Shown: positions 1-8,969 of the stretch, one piece after another
Layout of the letters: each line of letters opens with the position of its first letter
Position numbering within the stretch: the stretch's first letter is position 1
Source of the DNA: JANLTX01 sp049840835
Lineage (GTDB): Bacteria > Armatimonadota > Armatimonadia > Armatimonadales > Armatimonadaceae
NCBI GenBank assembly: GCA_049840835.1
Contig: JASGJG010000035.1
Coordinates: 1 to 64,000, forward strand
Direction: 5' to 3'
DNA length: 64,000 nucleotides
Translations under genes and position numbers: made by a program
Notes under the pieces: model-generated
Seen by the model: only the letters and a program-made list of their open reading frames with translations
Told to the model about the DNA's origin: nothing
Database searches by the model: none

Positions 1-39
1 AATAGGGAAACACGATAGAATCCGAACAGCACCTGGGCG

Positions 40-492
40 ATGTGGGACGCGCTGGAGCAGATGCCCAAACCGGCCGTCATCGTGATGCAGGACATCAGCG
101 GAGCTCCATATCGCTGCGCCTATGCCGGTGAAGTGATGGCGACGCTGGCAACCAAACTGGGCGCGGTTGGCATGGTCAGCGATGGTGGGTATCGCGACAT
201 CGACGAGGTGCACGCCCTGGGCATGCACTATTTCTGCCCGTATGCGGTGGTGGCGCATGGCAATTTCGCCATCCAGGATGTTGGGCAACCGGTTTGGATC
301 GACGGTCAGCGCATCAACACGGGGGACATCCTGCATGGCGATGTCAATGGAATCGTCATCGTTCCCGAGGAAACCCTCGACGGGCTGCCCGCGGCAGTCG
401 ACGAAATCCGCGTGCGTGAGCGCCGGGTAATGGATTACATCAAGAGCGATCGTTTCAATCTGGCCGACTTCAAGGTGGGCAAAACCTACTAG
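40..492 (+). CDS. RraA-like family protein, N-terminus missing or frameshifted
   Basis: The protein resembles the RraA / 4-hydroxy-4-methyl-2-oxoglutarate aldolase-like family (small trimeric proteins related to the aldolase HMG/CHA family). Visible family signatures are GVGMVSDGGYRDIDE-like text around residues 42-55, which holds the RD pair used for substrate and metal binding, and the end motif GDVNGIVIVP near residue 100. At 150 residues it lacks the first 50-80 residues expected. In-frame stops lie just upstream (16-18). Another frame immediately before the ATG reads ESEQHLGDV, which would join naturally to WDALEQM, so a one-base frameshift near position 40 is likely. The substrate cannot be named. 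A strong hairpin follows the stop. Confidence 0.6.
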   Translation: MWDALEQMPKPAVIVMQDISGAPYRCAYAGEVMATLATKLGAVGMVSDGGYRDIDEVHALGMHYFCPYAVVAHGNFAIQDVGQPVWIDGQRINTGDILHGDVNGIVIVPEETLDGLPAAVDEIRVRERRVMDYIKSDRFNLADFKVGKTY

Positions 493-499
493 TGAGACA

Positions 500-529
500 T
501 GAGGATTGTGCAAGCCTGCACAATCCTCA
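500..529 (+). terminator. Hairpin after the RraA-like gene
   Basis: A perfect 13-bp stem (500-512 with 517-529) with an AGCC loop begins eight bases after the stop codon. No T-run follows, so it may be a weak terminator or an mRNA-stabilising hairpin. Confidence 0.5.
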
Positions 530-634
530 GAATCGCCTGCTAGAATGGCCGATCGTGGCCGCGCCCAGACGCGCGGAAGTGCACCGAATCGGTTATCGGT
601 TTTGCACGCTTGGAGCGAGGGAGTACCGCAACTC

Positions 635-1768
635 ATGCCGCGATTTTTCAGGACTATCCCCGCGCTGGCCGTCATGCTTGCGCTCGTCGTCGCACCATTT
701 CTGGCCGGTTCGACGGTGGTGCGCGCACAAGACGCATCGCCGGCCGCATCGCCAATTTCCTGCGAGCCGGCGCCTCGGGCTGAGGTGCCCGTCGTACAAA
801 CGGTCACACCGGAAGCCGACTCTTCCCCTACCGGTGAGCTGGCCAAGATCAAAGTCGGCTATGTGCCGGTGATGGTCTTCGCGCCGATCTTCGTGGCCAA
901 GGACCTGGGCTATTACACCGAGGAAGGTCTCGATGTCGATCTGGAGCCATTTCCGGGCGGTTCCGATCCGGTGGTGCTGACCGCCAGCGGCCAACTCGAT
1001 GCCGCCTTTGTCGGTGTGGGACCGGCCTTCTGGAATGGCGCCGCGCAGAATCTGCCAATCAAGATCATTGCGCCGGGACATGCAGAGGGCGATCCCGTGG
1101 CGACGCCACTCATGATCTCCAAACAAGCCTGCGAGGACGGCAAAATCACCTCGATCGCCGATCTGAAGGGCAAGAAAGTTTCAGTCAATGCCCGTGGCGC
1201 GACCGAGTACTGGTTGAATGCTGCTCTCGAAACCGGCGGACTGACCATTAACGATATCGATCTCCAGGTGCTTCCGTTTGCGGACGCCGTGGCTGCCCTG
1301 CAATCCGGCGCGGTCGATGCCGCCATGGTGGGTGAGCCGTTGGCGACCCAAGCCGAAAACGACGGGATCGCCATTCGTCTCGCATCCAGCTTCCCGGTGC
1401 AGGATATCCAGCCAACTGCCATTCTCGGTAACGAGAAGTGGTTCACCGAGCACCCCGATCAAGCTGAAGGGTTCGTGACCGGCTACATGCGCGCGTCCAA
1501 GCTGCTGGCCGATGGCGGTCTCGACGATCCCGCGGTGCAGGCGATCATCGAGAAGTACACCGGCGTGCCGGCGTCGTTGGTCGCAGAGTCGGTGCATCCG
1601 GTTTTCTCCAGCGATGGTTTTATCGCCTATGACGGTCTCGCCAAGCTGCAGTCGTTCTTCCGAACGCGCGATCAGCTCGAATATGACACCGATCTCGATC
1701 CGTATTCGCTTGTCAACGAGCAATTCGTGATGGCCGCGATGGCGGAGTTGAACCCGAACAGTCCGTAA
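635..1768 (+). CDS. ABC transporter substrate-binding protein, nitrate/sulfonate/taurine (SsuA/TauA/NMT1-like) type
   Basis: Periplasmic-type binding protein that would deliver a small organic or nitrogen/sulfur ligand to the ATPase and permease encoded next. The ATG at 635 is chosen because it follows a purine-rich GGAGCGAGGGAG and begins a signal peptide (PRFFRTI, then a hydrophobic stretch ending near VVRAQDA). The mature part shows the NMT1/SsuA layout: KVGYVPVMVFAPIFVAKDLG at the start, PGGSDPVVLTASGQLDAAFVG in the first lobe, and GAVDAAMVGEPLA in the second. A longer reading frame reaches 506 but has no export signal. It is 34 bp from the ATPase gene. Ligand unknown: aliphatic sulfonate, nitrate or a thiamine precursor are all possible for this family. 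Confidence 0.85.
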   Translation: MPRFFRTIPALAVMLALVVAPFLAGSTVVRAQDASPAASPISCEPAPRAEVPVVQTVTPEADSSPTGELAKIKVGYVPVMVFAPIFVAKDLGYYTEEGLDVDLEPFPGGSDPVVLTASGQLDAAFVGVGPAFWNGAAQNLPIKIIAPGHAEGDPVATPLMISKQACEDGKITSIADLKGKKVSVNARGATEYWLNAALETGGLTINDIDLQVLPFADAVAALQSGAVDAAMVGEPLATQAENDGIAIRLASSFPVQDIQPTAILGNEKWFTEHPDQAEGFVTGYMRASKLLADGGLDDPAVQAIIEKYTGVPASLVAESVHPVFSSDGFIAYDGLAKLQSFFRTRDQLEYDTDLDPYSLVNEQFVMAAMAELNPNSP

Positions 1769-1802
1769 ATCCGCGGGCCGGCGAACCGGCCAGGACCGAC
1801 CA

Positions 1803-2648
1803 ATGGCAGTCGCACTGGCAAGAGCAACGGTGGGGGCGCCCGCATCCGGGGTTGTCGCCGGTCAGCCGCTTGTCCAGGTCCGCGGGCTCGGCCGGGTTTT
1901 CGAATCCGCGGCCGGGCCCGTGACGGCTATCCACGATATCGACCTCGATCTGACACAGGGTGAGTTCGTCGCCATCGTCGGACCGTCCGGATGCGGCAAG
2001 ACGACCCTGCTGCGAATCGTCGCCGGCTTGGAAACACCCACCAGCGGCACGATCGAAACCGCGGGTCTCCCGTCCGATCGCCCGGCCAACGCCATGGTCT
2101 TCCAGGGGCGATCGGTTTTTCCGTGGATGACCGTCGAACAAAACGCGGGGTACGGGCTCTCGATCAACGGCGCCAAATCCGCGGAAAAGCGCAAGATCGT
2201 CGAGCGACTCCTGGAAACGGTGGGACTGACAGGCTTCCGCAAGGCGTATCCCCATCAGCTTTCCGAGGGGATGCGCCAACGAGTCGCCATCGCGCGCGCG
2301 CTGGCAGTCGATCCAGAGCTGCTCCTGATGGACGAGCCCTTCGGTTCGCTCGATGAGCAAACCCGCTTCATCCTGCAGGATGAAGTGCTGCGCATCTGGC
2401 ACGATACGAAGAAGACTGTGGTCGTCGTCACGCACTCGATCGACGAAGCGCTGACGCTGGCGGACCGGGTGATCGTGATGACCGCGCATCCGGGCACCAT
2501 CAAAGATGTCGTGCCCGTGACCCTCGCGCGCCCGCGCGATCAGGCGACCATGCGTTCCGATCCAGAATTCGCCCGGCTCTTTGCGCGCATCTGGGAATCG
2601 TTGCGCACCGAAGTGCTGGACGCACGCGCTTCCGGAACCACCCGGTGA
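1803..2648 (+). CDS. ABC transporter ATP-binding protein, SsuB/TauB type
   Basis: Cytoplasmic ATPase powering the importer. It has a complete nucleotide-binding domain: Walker A GPSGCGKTT near residue 60, Q-loop VFQGRSVFPWMTV, signature LSEGMRQRVAIARAL near residue 156, Walker B LLLMDEPFGSLDE and the H-loop VVVTHSIDEA. The N-terminal 20 residues are a low-complexity extension. The length (281) is normal for the NitT/TauT group. Its stop overlaps the GTG start of the permease by four bases, so the two are translationally coupled. Confidence 0.92.
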   Translation: MAVALARATVGAPASGVVAGQPLVQVRGLGRVFESAAGPVTAIHDIDLDLTQGEFVAIVGPSGCGKTTLLRIVAGLETPTSGTIETAGLPSDRPANAMVFQGRSVFPWMTVEQNAGYGLSINGAKSAEKRKIVERLLETVGLTGFRKAYPHQLSEGMRQRVAIARALAVDPELLLMDEPFGSLDEQTRFILQDEVLRIWHDTKKTVVVVTHSIDEALTLADRVIVMTAHPGTIKDVVPVTLARPRDQATMRSDPEFARLFARIWESLRTEVLDARASGTTR

Positions 2649-3415
2649 GCATCAAGCAACGCCGCGCGATCGAGCTTGGGCTGACGATCGCTTCGCCTAT
2701 CCTGCTGCTGCTGCTGTGGGAAGCGGTTTCGCGCAGCGGCCGGGTCGATCAACTCTTCTGGCCACCACCGTCTTCTCTCTGGGGCACCGCGCAAGCGATG
2801 TTCCGCAAGGACGATCTGCTGGGAGAGATCTGGATTTCGGTCGAGCGCATCCTGGCCGGGTTCGCCATGGGCGCGATTCCCGGCGTGATCATCGGCTTGC
2901 TCATGGGCATCTCCTGGCCGGTGCGCGCCTTCCTGATGCCGATTGCGACCGCCATCTATGCCATTCCCAAGATTGCGCTACTGCCGCTGGTGTTGATCGC
3001 GCTGGGGACCGGCGAGATGTCGCGCTGGGTGATCGTGGCGCTCTCGATCTTCTTCGTGGTGGCGCTGAGTACGATGGGCGGGGTGCTTGCGTTGGATGAC
3101 ATCTTCACCGATGTGGCGCGCAACTTCGGCGGGAATCGCTGGACGCTCTTCCGCACCGTAGCGTTGCCTGGGGCAACCCCGGCGATCTTCACGGGTCTGC
3201 GGCTGGCGCTTGGTTTTGCCCTCATCGTGGTGGTCGGCACCGAGTTCGTGCGCCCGAATGGGGGGATCGGCAGTCTGATCTGGGAGAGTTACAGCATTCT
3301 CTCGATCAAGAAAATGTATGTCGGGTTGATCGTCACGGGCGTCCTGGGCTGGTTGCTGGTGCTGGCGCTCGATTTGATCGAGCGATTCGTCGTTCCCTGG
3401 CGGCGGGCGCAATGA
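2645..3415 (+). CDS. ABC transporter permease, SsuC/TauC type
   Basis: Inner-membrane channel subunit of the same importer. The GTG start overlaps the ATPase stop (GTGA). About six membrane spans are visible, beginning with TIASPILLLLLWEAV, and the cytoplasmic EAA-type loop lies near residues 160-180 (DVARNFGGNRWTLFRTVALP). Length 256 is typical. Its stop overlaps the menA start (ATGA), so transport and menA are co-transcribed. Confidence 0.9.
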   Translation: MSIKQRRAIELGLTIASPILLLLLWEAVSRSGRVDQLFWPPPSSLWGTAQAMFRKDDLLGEIWISVERILAGFAMGAIPGVIIGLLMGISWPVRAFLMPIATAIYAIPKIALLPLVLIALGTGEMSRWVIVALSIFFVVALSTMGGVLALDDIFTDVARNFGGNRWTLFRTVALPGATPAIFTGLRLALGFALIVVVGTEFVRPNGGIGSLIWESYSILSIKKMYVGLIVTGVLGWLLVLALDLIERFVVPWRRAQ

Positions 3416-4335
3416 GCGCCGCTGCCTTACCGGCGCCGGGCTCGCGGGGCGCCTGGCTACGGGCGATTCGCTATCACTCATTCACGGCATCGATCATTCC
3501 TATTCTCGTCGGGTGCGCGCTGGCGCTGATCGACGGCCCTATCTCCTGGCCGCTGGCGGTCGCCATGCTGATGGCGGCGGTCGCCTGCCATGCAGGGGCG
3601 AATATGGCCAACGACTATTTCGATGACCAGAAGGGCGTCGACAACGAGCGGAATCTCGGTCCGCACAAGGTCATCCAGCTTGGACTGCTGACGGCAAACC
3701 AGGTGCGCAACGGCATGATCGCGGCGTTCGCGCTGGCGACGCTGATCGGTGTCTACATCGTGCTGGAAACCAACTGGAAAGTCTTCTTGCTTGCCCTGGC
3801 GAGCCTGGGAGCGGCCTTTTTCTACACCGCTGGATCGAAAGCGCTGGGGTATGTCGCGCTCGGTGAAGTGACGGTCTTCCTCTTCATGGGTCCCGCCATG
3901 GTCTGTGGGGCGTACTACGTGTTGACTGGGTCGGTCAGTTGGTCGTCGCTGCTCTTGTCGATTCCGATCGGCGCCATTTCGGCTGCCACCCTGCACGCCA
4001 ACAATATGCGCGATATCGACCACGATCGCGCGGCCGGGAAGATCACGCTCGCAACGAAGTTCGGCCGGGAACATGCCACCCGTGAATACGCGGTTTGGAT
4101 TGGATTGTCGTACGTCGCCCTCATTCTGACCGTGATCGTGGACAACGCGTTTTGGCCGGTACTCTTGGCACTCCTGACGATTCCGAATGCCGTGAGCCTG
4201 ATCCGCCTCGCACGGACAGGGACCGATGCGACGGAACTCAACCGCCTGCTCCGCAAGACCGCGGGACTCCATCTGCAATTCGGCGCGCTGCTGGTTGCCG
4301 GGTTGCTGATCCGCGTCGCGCTGGATCGCAGCTGA
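3412..4335 (+). CDS. menA: UbiA-family prenyltransferase, probable 1,4-dihydroxy-2-naphthoate polyprenyltransferase
   Basis: Integral membrane enzyme that would attach a polyprenyl chain to 1,4-dihydroxy-2-naphthoate in menaquinone synthesis. It carries both aspartate-rich motifs of the UbiA family: NMANDYFDDQKGVDN near residue 65 and MRDIDHDRAAGK near residue 200. The spacing between them and the N-terminal IRYHSFTASIIPILVG segment fit MenA better than UbiA or chlorophyll synthases. About eight hydrophobic segments are present. It overlaps the ABC permease gene by four bases, an unusual partner for menA. Other UbiA substrates are not excluded. Confidence 0.82.
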   Translation: MSAAALPAPGSRGAWLRAIRYHSFTASIIPILVGCALALIDGPISWPLAVAMLMAAVACHAGANMANDYFDDQKGVDNERNLGPHKVIQLGLLTANQVRNGMIAAFALATLIGVYIVLETNWKVFLLALASLGAAFFYTAGSKALGYVALGEVTVFLFMGPAMVCGAYYVLTGSVSWSSLLLSIPIGAISAATLHANNMRDIDHDRAAGKITLATKFGREHATREYAVWIGLSYVALILTVIVDNAFWPVLLALLTIPNAVSLIRLARTGTDATELNRLLRKTAGLHLQFGALLVAGLLIRVALDRS

Positions 4336-4338
4336 CCG

Positions 4339-5181
4339 ATGCGCCGCGCGCTGCCGCTTCTCGGGTTCGTCTGCGCCGTCGCCGGTTTCGCCTATTGGCG
4401 CCTGCGCCATATCAATCCGTTTCGCCCGAAGCTGGAGCGTATCGAGCTGCCGCTTCCCGCCGATGCGTCCGGTCTGGACGGATTGAGAATAGCCTTCGTG
4501 ACCGATACCCATGTCGGCCCCTTCACCACGGCGGACGATCTACGGCGCGGATTGGCGCTCTTCGAGCGGGAGCCGATCGATCTCCTCCTGCTCGGTGGAG
4601 ATTACGTGTCCGAGTCGAATATGTATGCCGGCCCGATGGCTGGTGCGCTTACGCCGTTAGTGAGCCGGGTAGCCGTGGGCGCGTTCGCGGTTATGGGAAA
4701 TCACGATCTGCCGCTCGGCGTCGACCGGGTACGGGCCGAGCTGGAGCGCGCCGGAGTCGCGGTCCTGTGCAATGAGCATGTCGTGGTCGATTGGAACGGA
4801 GCGCAACTGGCGATTGCGGGCACCGACGATACGATCGTAGGCGTTGCCGATCCGGTAAAGGCGTTTGCCGGTATCCCCGATGGCGTACCGGTGCTCTCCC
4901 TCTGGCACGAAGCCGATTTCGCCGAGGAGGCCGCTGCGCTGGGCGCATTCGCGCAGGTGTCGGGACATACCCATGGCGGTCAGGTCCGATTGCCATGCAT
5001 TGGTTCGATCTGGTTGCCACCTGATGGCAAACGGCGCGACATTGGTTTTTTCGATGTCGACGGGATGCCGGCCTACGTTTCACGGGGTCTTGGCGTCTAC
5101 CGGCCGCCGGTGCGGTTCCGTTGTCCGCCAGAGGTCACGCTGATCACATTGCGGGCAACCCCGTCACCGGCGATGCGATGA
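4339..5181 (+). CDS. Metallophosphoesterase, membrane-anchored (YaeI-like)
   Basis: Calcineurin-like phosphoesterase. All metal-binding blocks are visible: AFVTDTHVGPF (residue 51 on), LLGGDYV, VMGNHD and SGHTHGGQVRLP. An N-terminal hydrophobic stretch (LLGFVCAVAGFAYWRL) suggests membrane anchoring, as in YaeI/YkuE proteins that act on lipid-linked phosphates. It starts three bases after menA and is probably the last gene of that operon. The natural substrate is unknown. Confidence 0.85.
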   Translation: MRRALPLLGFVCAVAGFAYWRLRHINPFRPKLERIELPLPADASGLDGLRIAFVTDTHVGPFTTADDLRRGLALFEREPIDLLLLGGDYVSESNMYAGPMAGALTPLVSRVAVGAFAVMGNHDLPLGVDRVRAELERAGVAVLCNEHVVVDWNGAQLAIAGTDDTIVGVADPVKAFAGIPDGVPVLSLWHEADFAEEAAALGAFAQVSGHTHGGQVRLPCIGSIWLPPDGKRRDIGFFDVDGMPAYVSRGLGVYRPPVRFRCPPEVTLITLRATPSPAMR

Positions 5182-5298
5182 TGCGATGCCGCCTGAGATC
5201 GGCGCGGCGATCCCTCTAAAATTCTCGCAACAATTCGGGGCCACTGTGCCTGAACGACACGTCGCACATACCATCCAACCAGAGGGACGTACTACACA

Positions 5299-6408
5299 AT
5301 GGAAAAAGTCGGTGTCGGCGTCATCGGATGCGGAATCGGCAAATGGCATCTGGAGGGGTATGACACAGATCCCCGCGCCAATGTCATTGCGATCTCCGGT
5401 CTCGAGGACCGCTGTAATACGCTCGCCAGAGAGCACAACGTTCCGAATGTCTACACGGACTATCGCGAGCTCCTGGCCAACCCTGATATCCAGGCGGTCA
5501 GCATCGCGGTTCCGAATTTCCTGCATGTGCCGATCGGTCTCGATGCCATCGCAGCAGGGAAGCATGTCCTGATCGAAAAACCGCTGGCCCGCAATACCGC
5601 CGAAGGCGAAAAGCTGGTGAAAGCGGCCGAGGATGCCGGCCTGGTGCTCGGTATCGTCTTCAATCGGCGTTCCCGCTCGGATATGCAGGTGCTGAAGCGC
5701 TATATCGACGAGGGCCGGCTGGGCGAGATCTATCATGCGCGCGCCTATTGGAACCGGCGCTCCGGGATTCCCGGTCTGGGGAGCTGGTTCACCAGCAAGG
5801 ACGGCGCCGGCGGGGGTCCGCTGATCGACCTGGGCGTGCATGTGCTGGACATGGCCCTCTGGCTGATGGACGAGCCGGTCGTGGAGCGTGCTTCCGCCGC
5901 CGCGTACGCCAAGCTTGGTCCACAAGGAATCGGCAACTGGTCGGGGAATCGCTTCAGCGCAATCGCCGAGCAGCCCTATGAGGTGGAGGATTTCGCCACC
6001 GCCTTCTTGCGCACCGACAAGGGTTCGACACTCTATCTCGAAGCGAGCTGGGCCGAATTCTCCAGCCGCACCGACGAGTTCGGGGTGGCGCTCCTGGGTT
6101 CCAAGGGGGGCGCTGAGCTCAATGTGAAGGACTACAACACGGTCGGGACGTTGCAGCTCTTCACCTATGAAAACGGCGTGCAGGTCGATTCCATCCCCCG
6201 TCTACCGGAAAAACCAGCGTCCGCCGGACATGGCGAAGTGATCAACAGTTTTCTCGATTCGATCATCGACGGCGTGCCGATGGTTCCAGATGGCCGAAAG
6301 GGTCTGGAACGCACCGCGCTGATCGATGCCATCTACACATCGGCCGCCAAGGGACAGGAAGTCACGGTGCAGTCGGTGGAAAGCCTCCTGGGAGAAGCCG
6401 TCGTATGA
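5299..6408 (+). CDS. Gfo/Idh/MocA-family oxidoreductase
   Basis: NAD(P)-dependent dehydrogenase acting on a sugar, polyol or related hydroxyl compound. The N-terminal Rossmann motif GVIGCGIGKWH is at residues 7-17 and the family EKPLARN motif is near residue 94. The C-terminal half is the usual beta-sheet substrate domain, with GGGPLIDLGVHVLDMALWLM around residue 172. Length 369 is normal. An AGAGGGACG ribosome site precedes the ATG. Its end overlaps thuA by four bases, a pairing often seen in sugar-utilisation operons. Confidence 0.9.
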   Translation: MEKVGVGVIGCGIGKWHLEGYDTDPRANVIAISGLEDRCNTLAREHNVPNVYTDYRELLANPDIQAVSIAVPNFLHVPIGLDAIAAGKHVLIEKPLARNTAEGEKLVKAAEDAGLVLGIVFNRRSRSDMQVLKRYIDEGRLGEIYHARAYWNRRSGIPGLGSWFTSKDGAGGGPLIDLGVHVLDMALWLMDEPVVERASAAAYAKLGPQGIGNWSGNRFSAIAEQPYEVEDFATAFLRTDKGSTLYLEASWAEFSSRTDEFGVALLGSKGGAELNVKDYNTVGTLQLFTYENGVQVDSIPRLPEKPASAGHGEVINSFLDSIIDGVPMVPDGRKGLERTALIDAIYTSAAKGQEVTVQSVESLLGEAVV

Positions 6409-7142
6409 GCATCCAAGTCACCGTCTGGAACGAATACCGTCACGAGCTGAGCGACGATGACGTGCGCGCCATCTATCCGGATGGCATCCACACCGCTGTC
6501 GCCGCCGGATTGCAGGAGCACGCCGACTTCGTGGTGCGCACGGCCACACTGGACGAGCCCGATCACGGGTTGCCGCCGGCGGTGCTGGATGCGACCGATG
6601 TGCTCATCTGGTGGGGCCACAAAGCACACCCGGAGGTGTCGGACGAGCTGGTCGATCGCATCCAGAAGCGCGTGCTGGACGGCATGGGTCTAATCGTCCT
6701 GCACTCGGGTCATCATTCGAAGATCTTCAAGCGGCTGATGGGCACGACCGCCAATCTCAAGTGGCGTGAGGCGACCGACAAGGAACGCATCTGGGTGGTG
6801 CAACCGGGCCACCCGATCGTGCATGGCGTGCCGGAATATATCGAGCTGCCGCTGGAAGAGATGTACGGCGAGTTCTTCGATATCCCGCAACCGGACGAGC
6901 TGATCATGATCAGCTGGTTCACCGGCGGCGAGGTCTTCCGCTCGGGTTGCTGTTTCTTCCGTGGGAAGGGCAAGATCTTCTATTTCCGCCCCGGACATGA
7001 GACGTATCCGACGTATTTCAATCCGCAAATTCGCACCGTCATCGCCAATGGTGTGCGCTGGGCGGCTCCGGTCGACGGGCCGATTCCCGATTTCGGTCTG
7101 ACCGGGCCGAACGCACCGCTGGAACCACTGCCGCCACGCTAG
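6405..7142 (+). CDS. ThuA-like trehalose-utilisation domain protein
   Basis: Belongs to the ThuA family (glutamine-amidotransferase-like fold) found beside Gfo/Idh/MocA dehydrogenases in disaccharide catabolism. Recognisable blocks are VTVWNEYRHE at the N-terminus, DVLIWWGHKAHPEVSDELV, LIVLHSGHHSKIFKRLMG and GKIFYFRPGHETYPTYFNP. The exact biochemical reaction of ThuA remains uncertain (oxidation to 3-keto sugars has been implicated). It overlaps the previous gene by four bases and lies eight bases before the oxidase gene, so all three form one operon. Confidence 0.88.
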   Translation: MSIQVTVWNEYRHELSDDDVRAIYPDGIHTAVAAGLQEHADFVVRTATLDEPDHGLPPAVLDATDVLIWWGHKAHPEVSDELVDRIQKRVLDGMGLIVLHSGHHSKIFKRLMGTTANLKWREATDKERIWVVQPGHPIVHGVPEYIELPLEEMYGEFFDIPQPDELIMISWFTGGEVFRSGCCFFRGKGKIFYFRPGHETYPTYFNPQIRTVIANGVRWAAPVDGPIPDFGLTGPNAPLEPLPPR

Positions 7143-7150
7143 GAGCGCAC

Positions 7151-8296
7151 ATGTCCGCACGAACCTGGGACGTCATCATTCTCGGTGGCGGCACGATGGG
7201 CACCGCCGCCGCCTGGGCGCTTTCGACCAGAGGCGCCAGCGTGCTGGTGCTCGAGCAATTCGGCCATATCCACACGCTCGGATCGCATGGGGGTGGCACG
7301 CGCATCTTCCGGCATGCCTATGCCGAGGGTCCGGAATACGTTCCGCTCATGTTCCACGCGGACAATCTGTGGTGCTCGCTCGAGCAGGAGCTCGGCACCA
7401 ATATTGTGCATCGGGTCGGCATTCTGGAGATGGATGCTCCTGGATACGATCATGCCAAGCGGGCGCGGGAGTCTGCCGAGAAAAACGGCGTCGAGTTCGA
7501 GTGGCTTGACGCCAGCGAGATTCGCAAGCGGTGGCCGACGTTCAATCCGCCGGACGATTGGGAAGGTGGCTACAGTCCCATCGCCGGATTCCTCGATATC
7601 GAAGCGGGGCTGTCCGGACTTCTGGCGCTGGCGCAACGTGGCGAAGTCACGCTCCGGGTCAACGAGCCGGTGCTGAGCTGGTCATCGAGCGAGCGTGGAG
7701 TCGAGGTCGTCACCGAGCAGGGCCGCTATCAGGGCGCCAAATTGATCGTGACCGCTGGCGCCTGGGCAGGTGAAGCGCTGGCTGAGCTGGGATTGCCGTT
7801 GGCGGTGGTGCGCAAGCAGAATTTCTGGATCGATGTCGATCAACCGTCGCTCTTCCGGCCGGAAGTCTTCCCGGTTTTCGCCACCGCTTCGGATGTCGGT
7901 GAGGTCTATGGCTTCCCCATTTTCCGGCGCGCTGGAATGAAGATGGCCGAGCACCGTGGCGGCGACGAAACCACGCCTGCTACGGTCGATCGCGTCGCGC
8001 GCGATGAGGAAGCCGAGAGTTGCGTCGATCTCGCCCAGCTGGCGATGAACGGGGTCAGCCGCCGCGTGCTCAACGGTGTGATCTGCATGTACACACGCAC
8101 GCCGGACGACCATTTCATCGTGGACCGGCATCCGACCGCACCGAATGTCGTGCTGGCGGCTGGATTCAGCGGACACGGATTCAAGTTCACGCCGGCGATC
8201 GGCGAACAGCTGGCCAGTCTCGCGCTGGACGACGACGCGGAACCATTCGGACTCTTCCGCATCGACCGGTTCGCGACCGTGGGTATCGGAGTCTGA
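7151..8296 (+). CDS. FAD-dependent amine oxidase, monomeric sarcosine / N-methyltryptophan oxidase type
   Basis: Flavoprotein of the DAO/MSOX family that oxidises secondary amines with oxygen, releasing hydrogen peroxide. The N-terminal dinucleotide fold IILGGGTMGTAAAWAL and the following SHGGGTRIFRHAY resemble the SoxA/SolA substrate and flavin region. The C-terminal part has CMYTRTPDDHFIVDRHP and LAAGFSGHGFKFTPAIGE; both are hallmarks of this subgroup. Length 381 is standard. Ribosome site AGGAGCGCAC precedes the ATG. Last gene of the operon. Confidence 0.88.
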   Translation: MSARTWDVIILGGGTMGTAAAWALSTRGASVLVLEQFGHIHTLGSHGGGTRIFRHAYAEGPEYVPLMFHADNLWCSLEQELGTNIVHRVGILEMDAPGYDHAKRARESAEKNGVEFEWLDASEIRKRWPTFNPPDDWEGGYSPIAGFLDIEAGLSGLLALAQRGEVTLRVNEPVLSWSSSERGVEVVTEQGRYQGAKLIVTAGAWAGEALAELGLPLAVVRKQNFWIDVDQPSLFRPEVFPVFATASDVGEVYGFPIFRRAGMKMAEHRGGDETTPATVDRVARDEEAESCVDLAQLAMNGVSRRVLNGVICMYTRTPDDHFIVDRHPTAPNVVLAAGFSGHGFKFTPAIGEQLASLALDDDAEPFGLFRIDRFATVGIGV

Positions 8297-8330
8297 GCGT
8301 TGCGAACTCGCCCGTAGCTGCCGACCTACC

Positions 8331-8402
8331 TTCGTAGCGGCGCCATTTATGGCGTCTTCGCGCGGCACCGGCCCGGGGCGCCATAAATGGCGCCGCTACG
8401 AA
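8331..8402. repeat. Perfect 24-bp inverted repeat (dispersed hairpin)
   Basis: Arms 8331-8354 and 8379-8402 are exact reverse complements around a 24-base spacer; each arm is itself partly palindromic (GCGCCATTTATGGCG). The CGTAGCGG outer part is shared with the hairpin at 11,316. It lies after the amine oxidase gene in a 318-base non-coding stretch. Confidence 0.85.
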
Positions 8403-8549
8403 ACCGTGAGAATCGAGGGCTCAGGTTTCCATAAATTCTATGAATGCGATGAAAATTCTATGTAATTCATGGTAAATCGAGGGATGAGAAAAAAAAATTC
8501 GCCCATTTACCCAGAATTTCTACAGGGGCCCGACTCGAGGATGCGCTTG

Positions 8550-8596
8550 CCGGTCGTGCGGCATGACGCAGCGTTCATGCCGTACGACCTGGCGGG
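8550..8596. repeat. Dispersed 47-bp palindromic repeat, copy 1
   Basis: Nearly identical (45 of 47 bases by eye) to 21,613-21,659. It is an imperfect hairpin with arms containing GCGGCATGA and TCATGCCGT. It sits between convergent genes, as REP-like elements usually do. Confidence 0.8.
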
Positions 8597-8614
8597 GGTC
8601 GGCGAGAAGGTGGG

Positions 8615-8941
8615 TTAGCTGCGGCGGTCGACGGCGAGACCGACCGGGCTGTCCGGCTCTGAGGTGGCGGGCCAGTTGCCGCCGGCGGCGGCCCAGGCGC
8701 GCACGATGCCGTGCAGGGTGGAATCGCTCATGATGAAGCCCGTGGCCGAGGTCTTGCGGGCACTACCGCTGTCCTGCAGCTCCGCGAGCGCGACGCGCAG
8801 ATCGTGCACAAAGGCTGCACGGCGATCATCGTCGAAGTATTGGGTGAATGGGAAGATGCGCTCATCGCGGGTTTGCAGATAGAGCGTCACCCACTCGACG
8901 AGCCGGTGATCGTAGTTCGGTCCTGGATCGAGCTGCGCCAC
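8615..8941 (-). CDS. Hypothetical protein, 108 aa
   Basis: I do not recognise this protein. It is soluble and acidic, with an amphipathic helical look (LRVALAELQDSG) and no cysteine motifs or signal peptide. It lies 28 bp downstream of the zinc-ribbon gene on the same strand, so they may share a transcript. Support for coding comes from strand consistency and reasonable composition only. Confidence 0.5.
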   Translation of the reverse strand: MAQLDPGPNYDHRLVEWVTLYLQTRDERIFPFTQYFDDDRRAAFVHDLRVALAELQDSGSARKTSATGFIMSDSTLHGIVRAWAAAGGNWPATSEPDSPVGLAVDRRS

Positions 8942-8969
8942 GATACGCCTGCCTCCGCGCGTAAATGCC

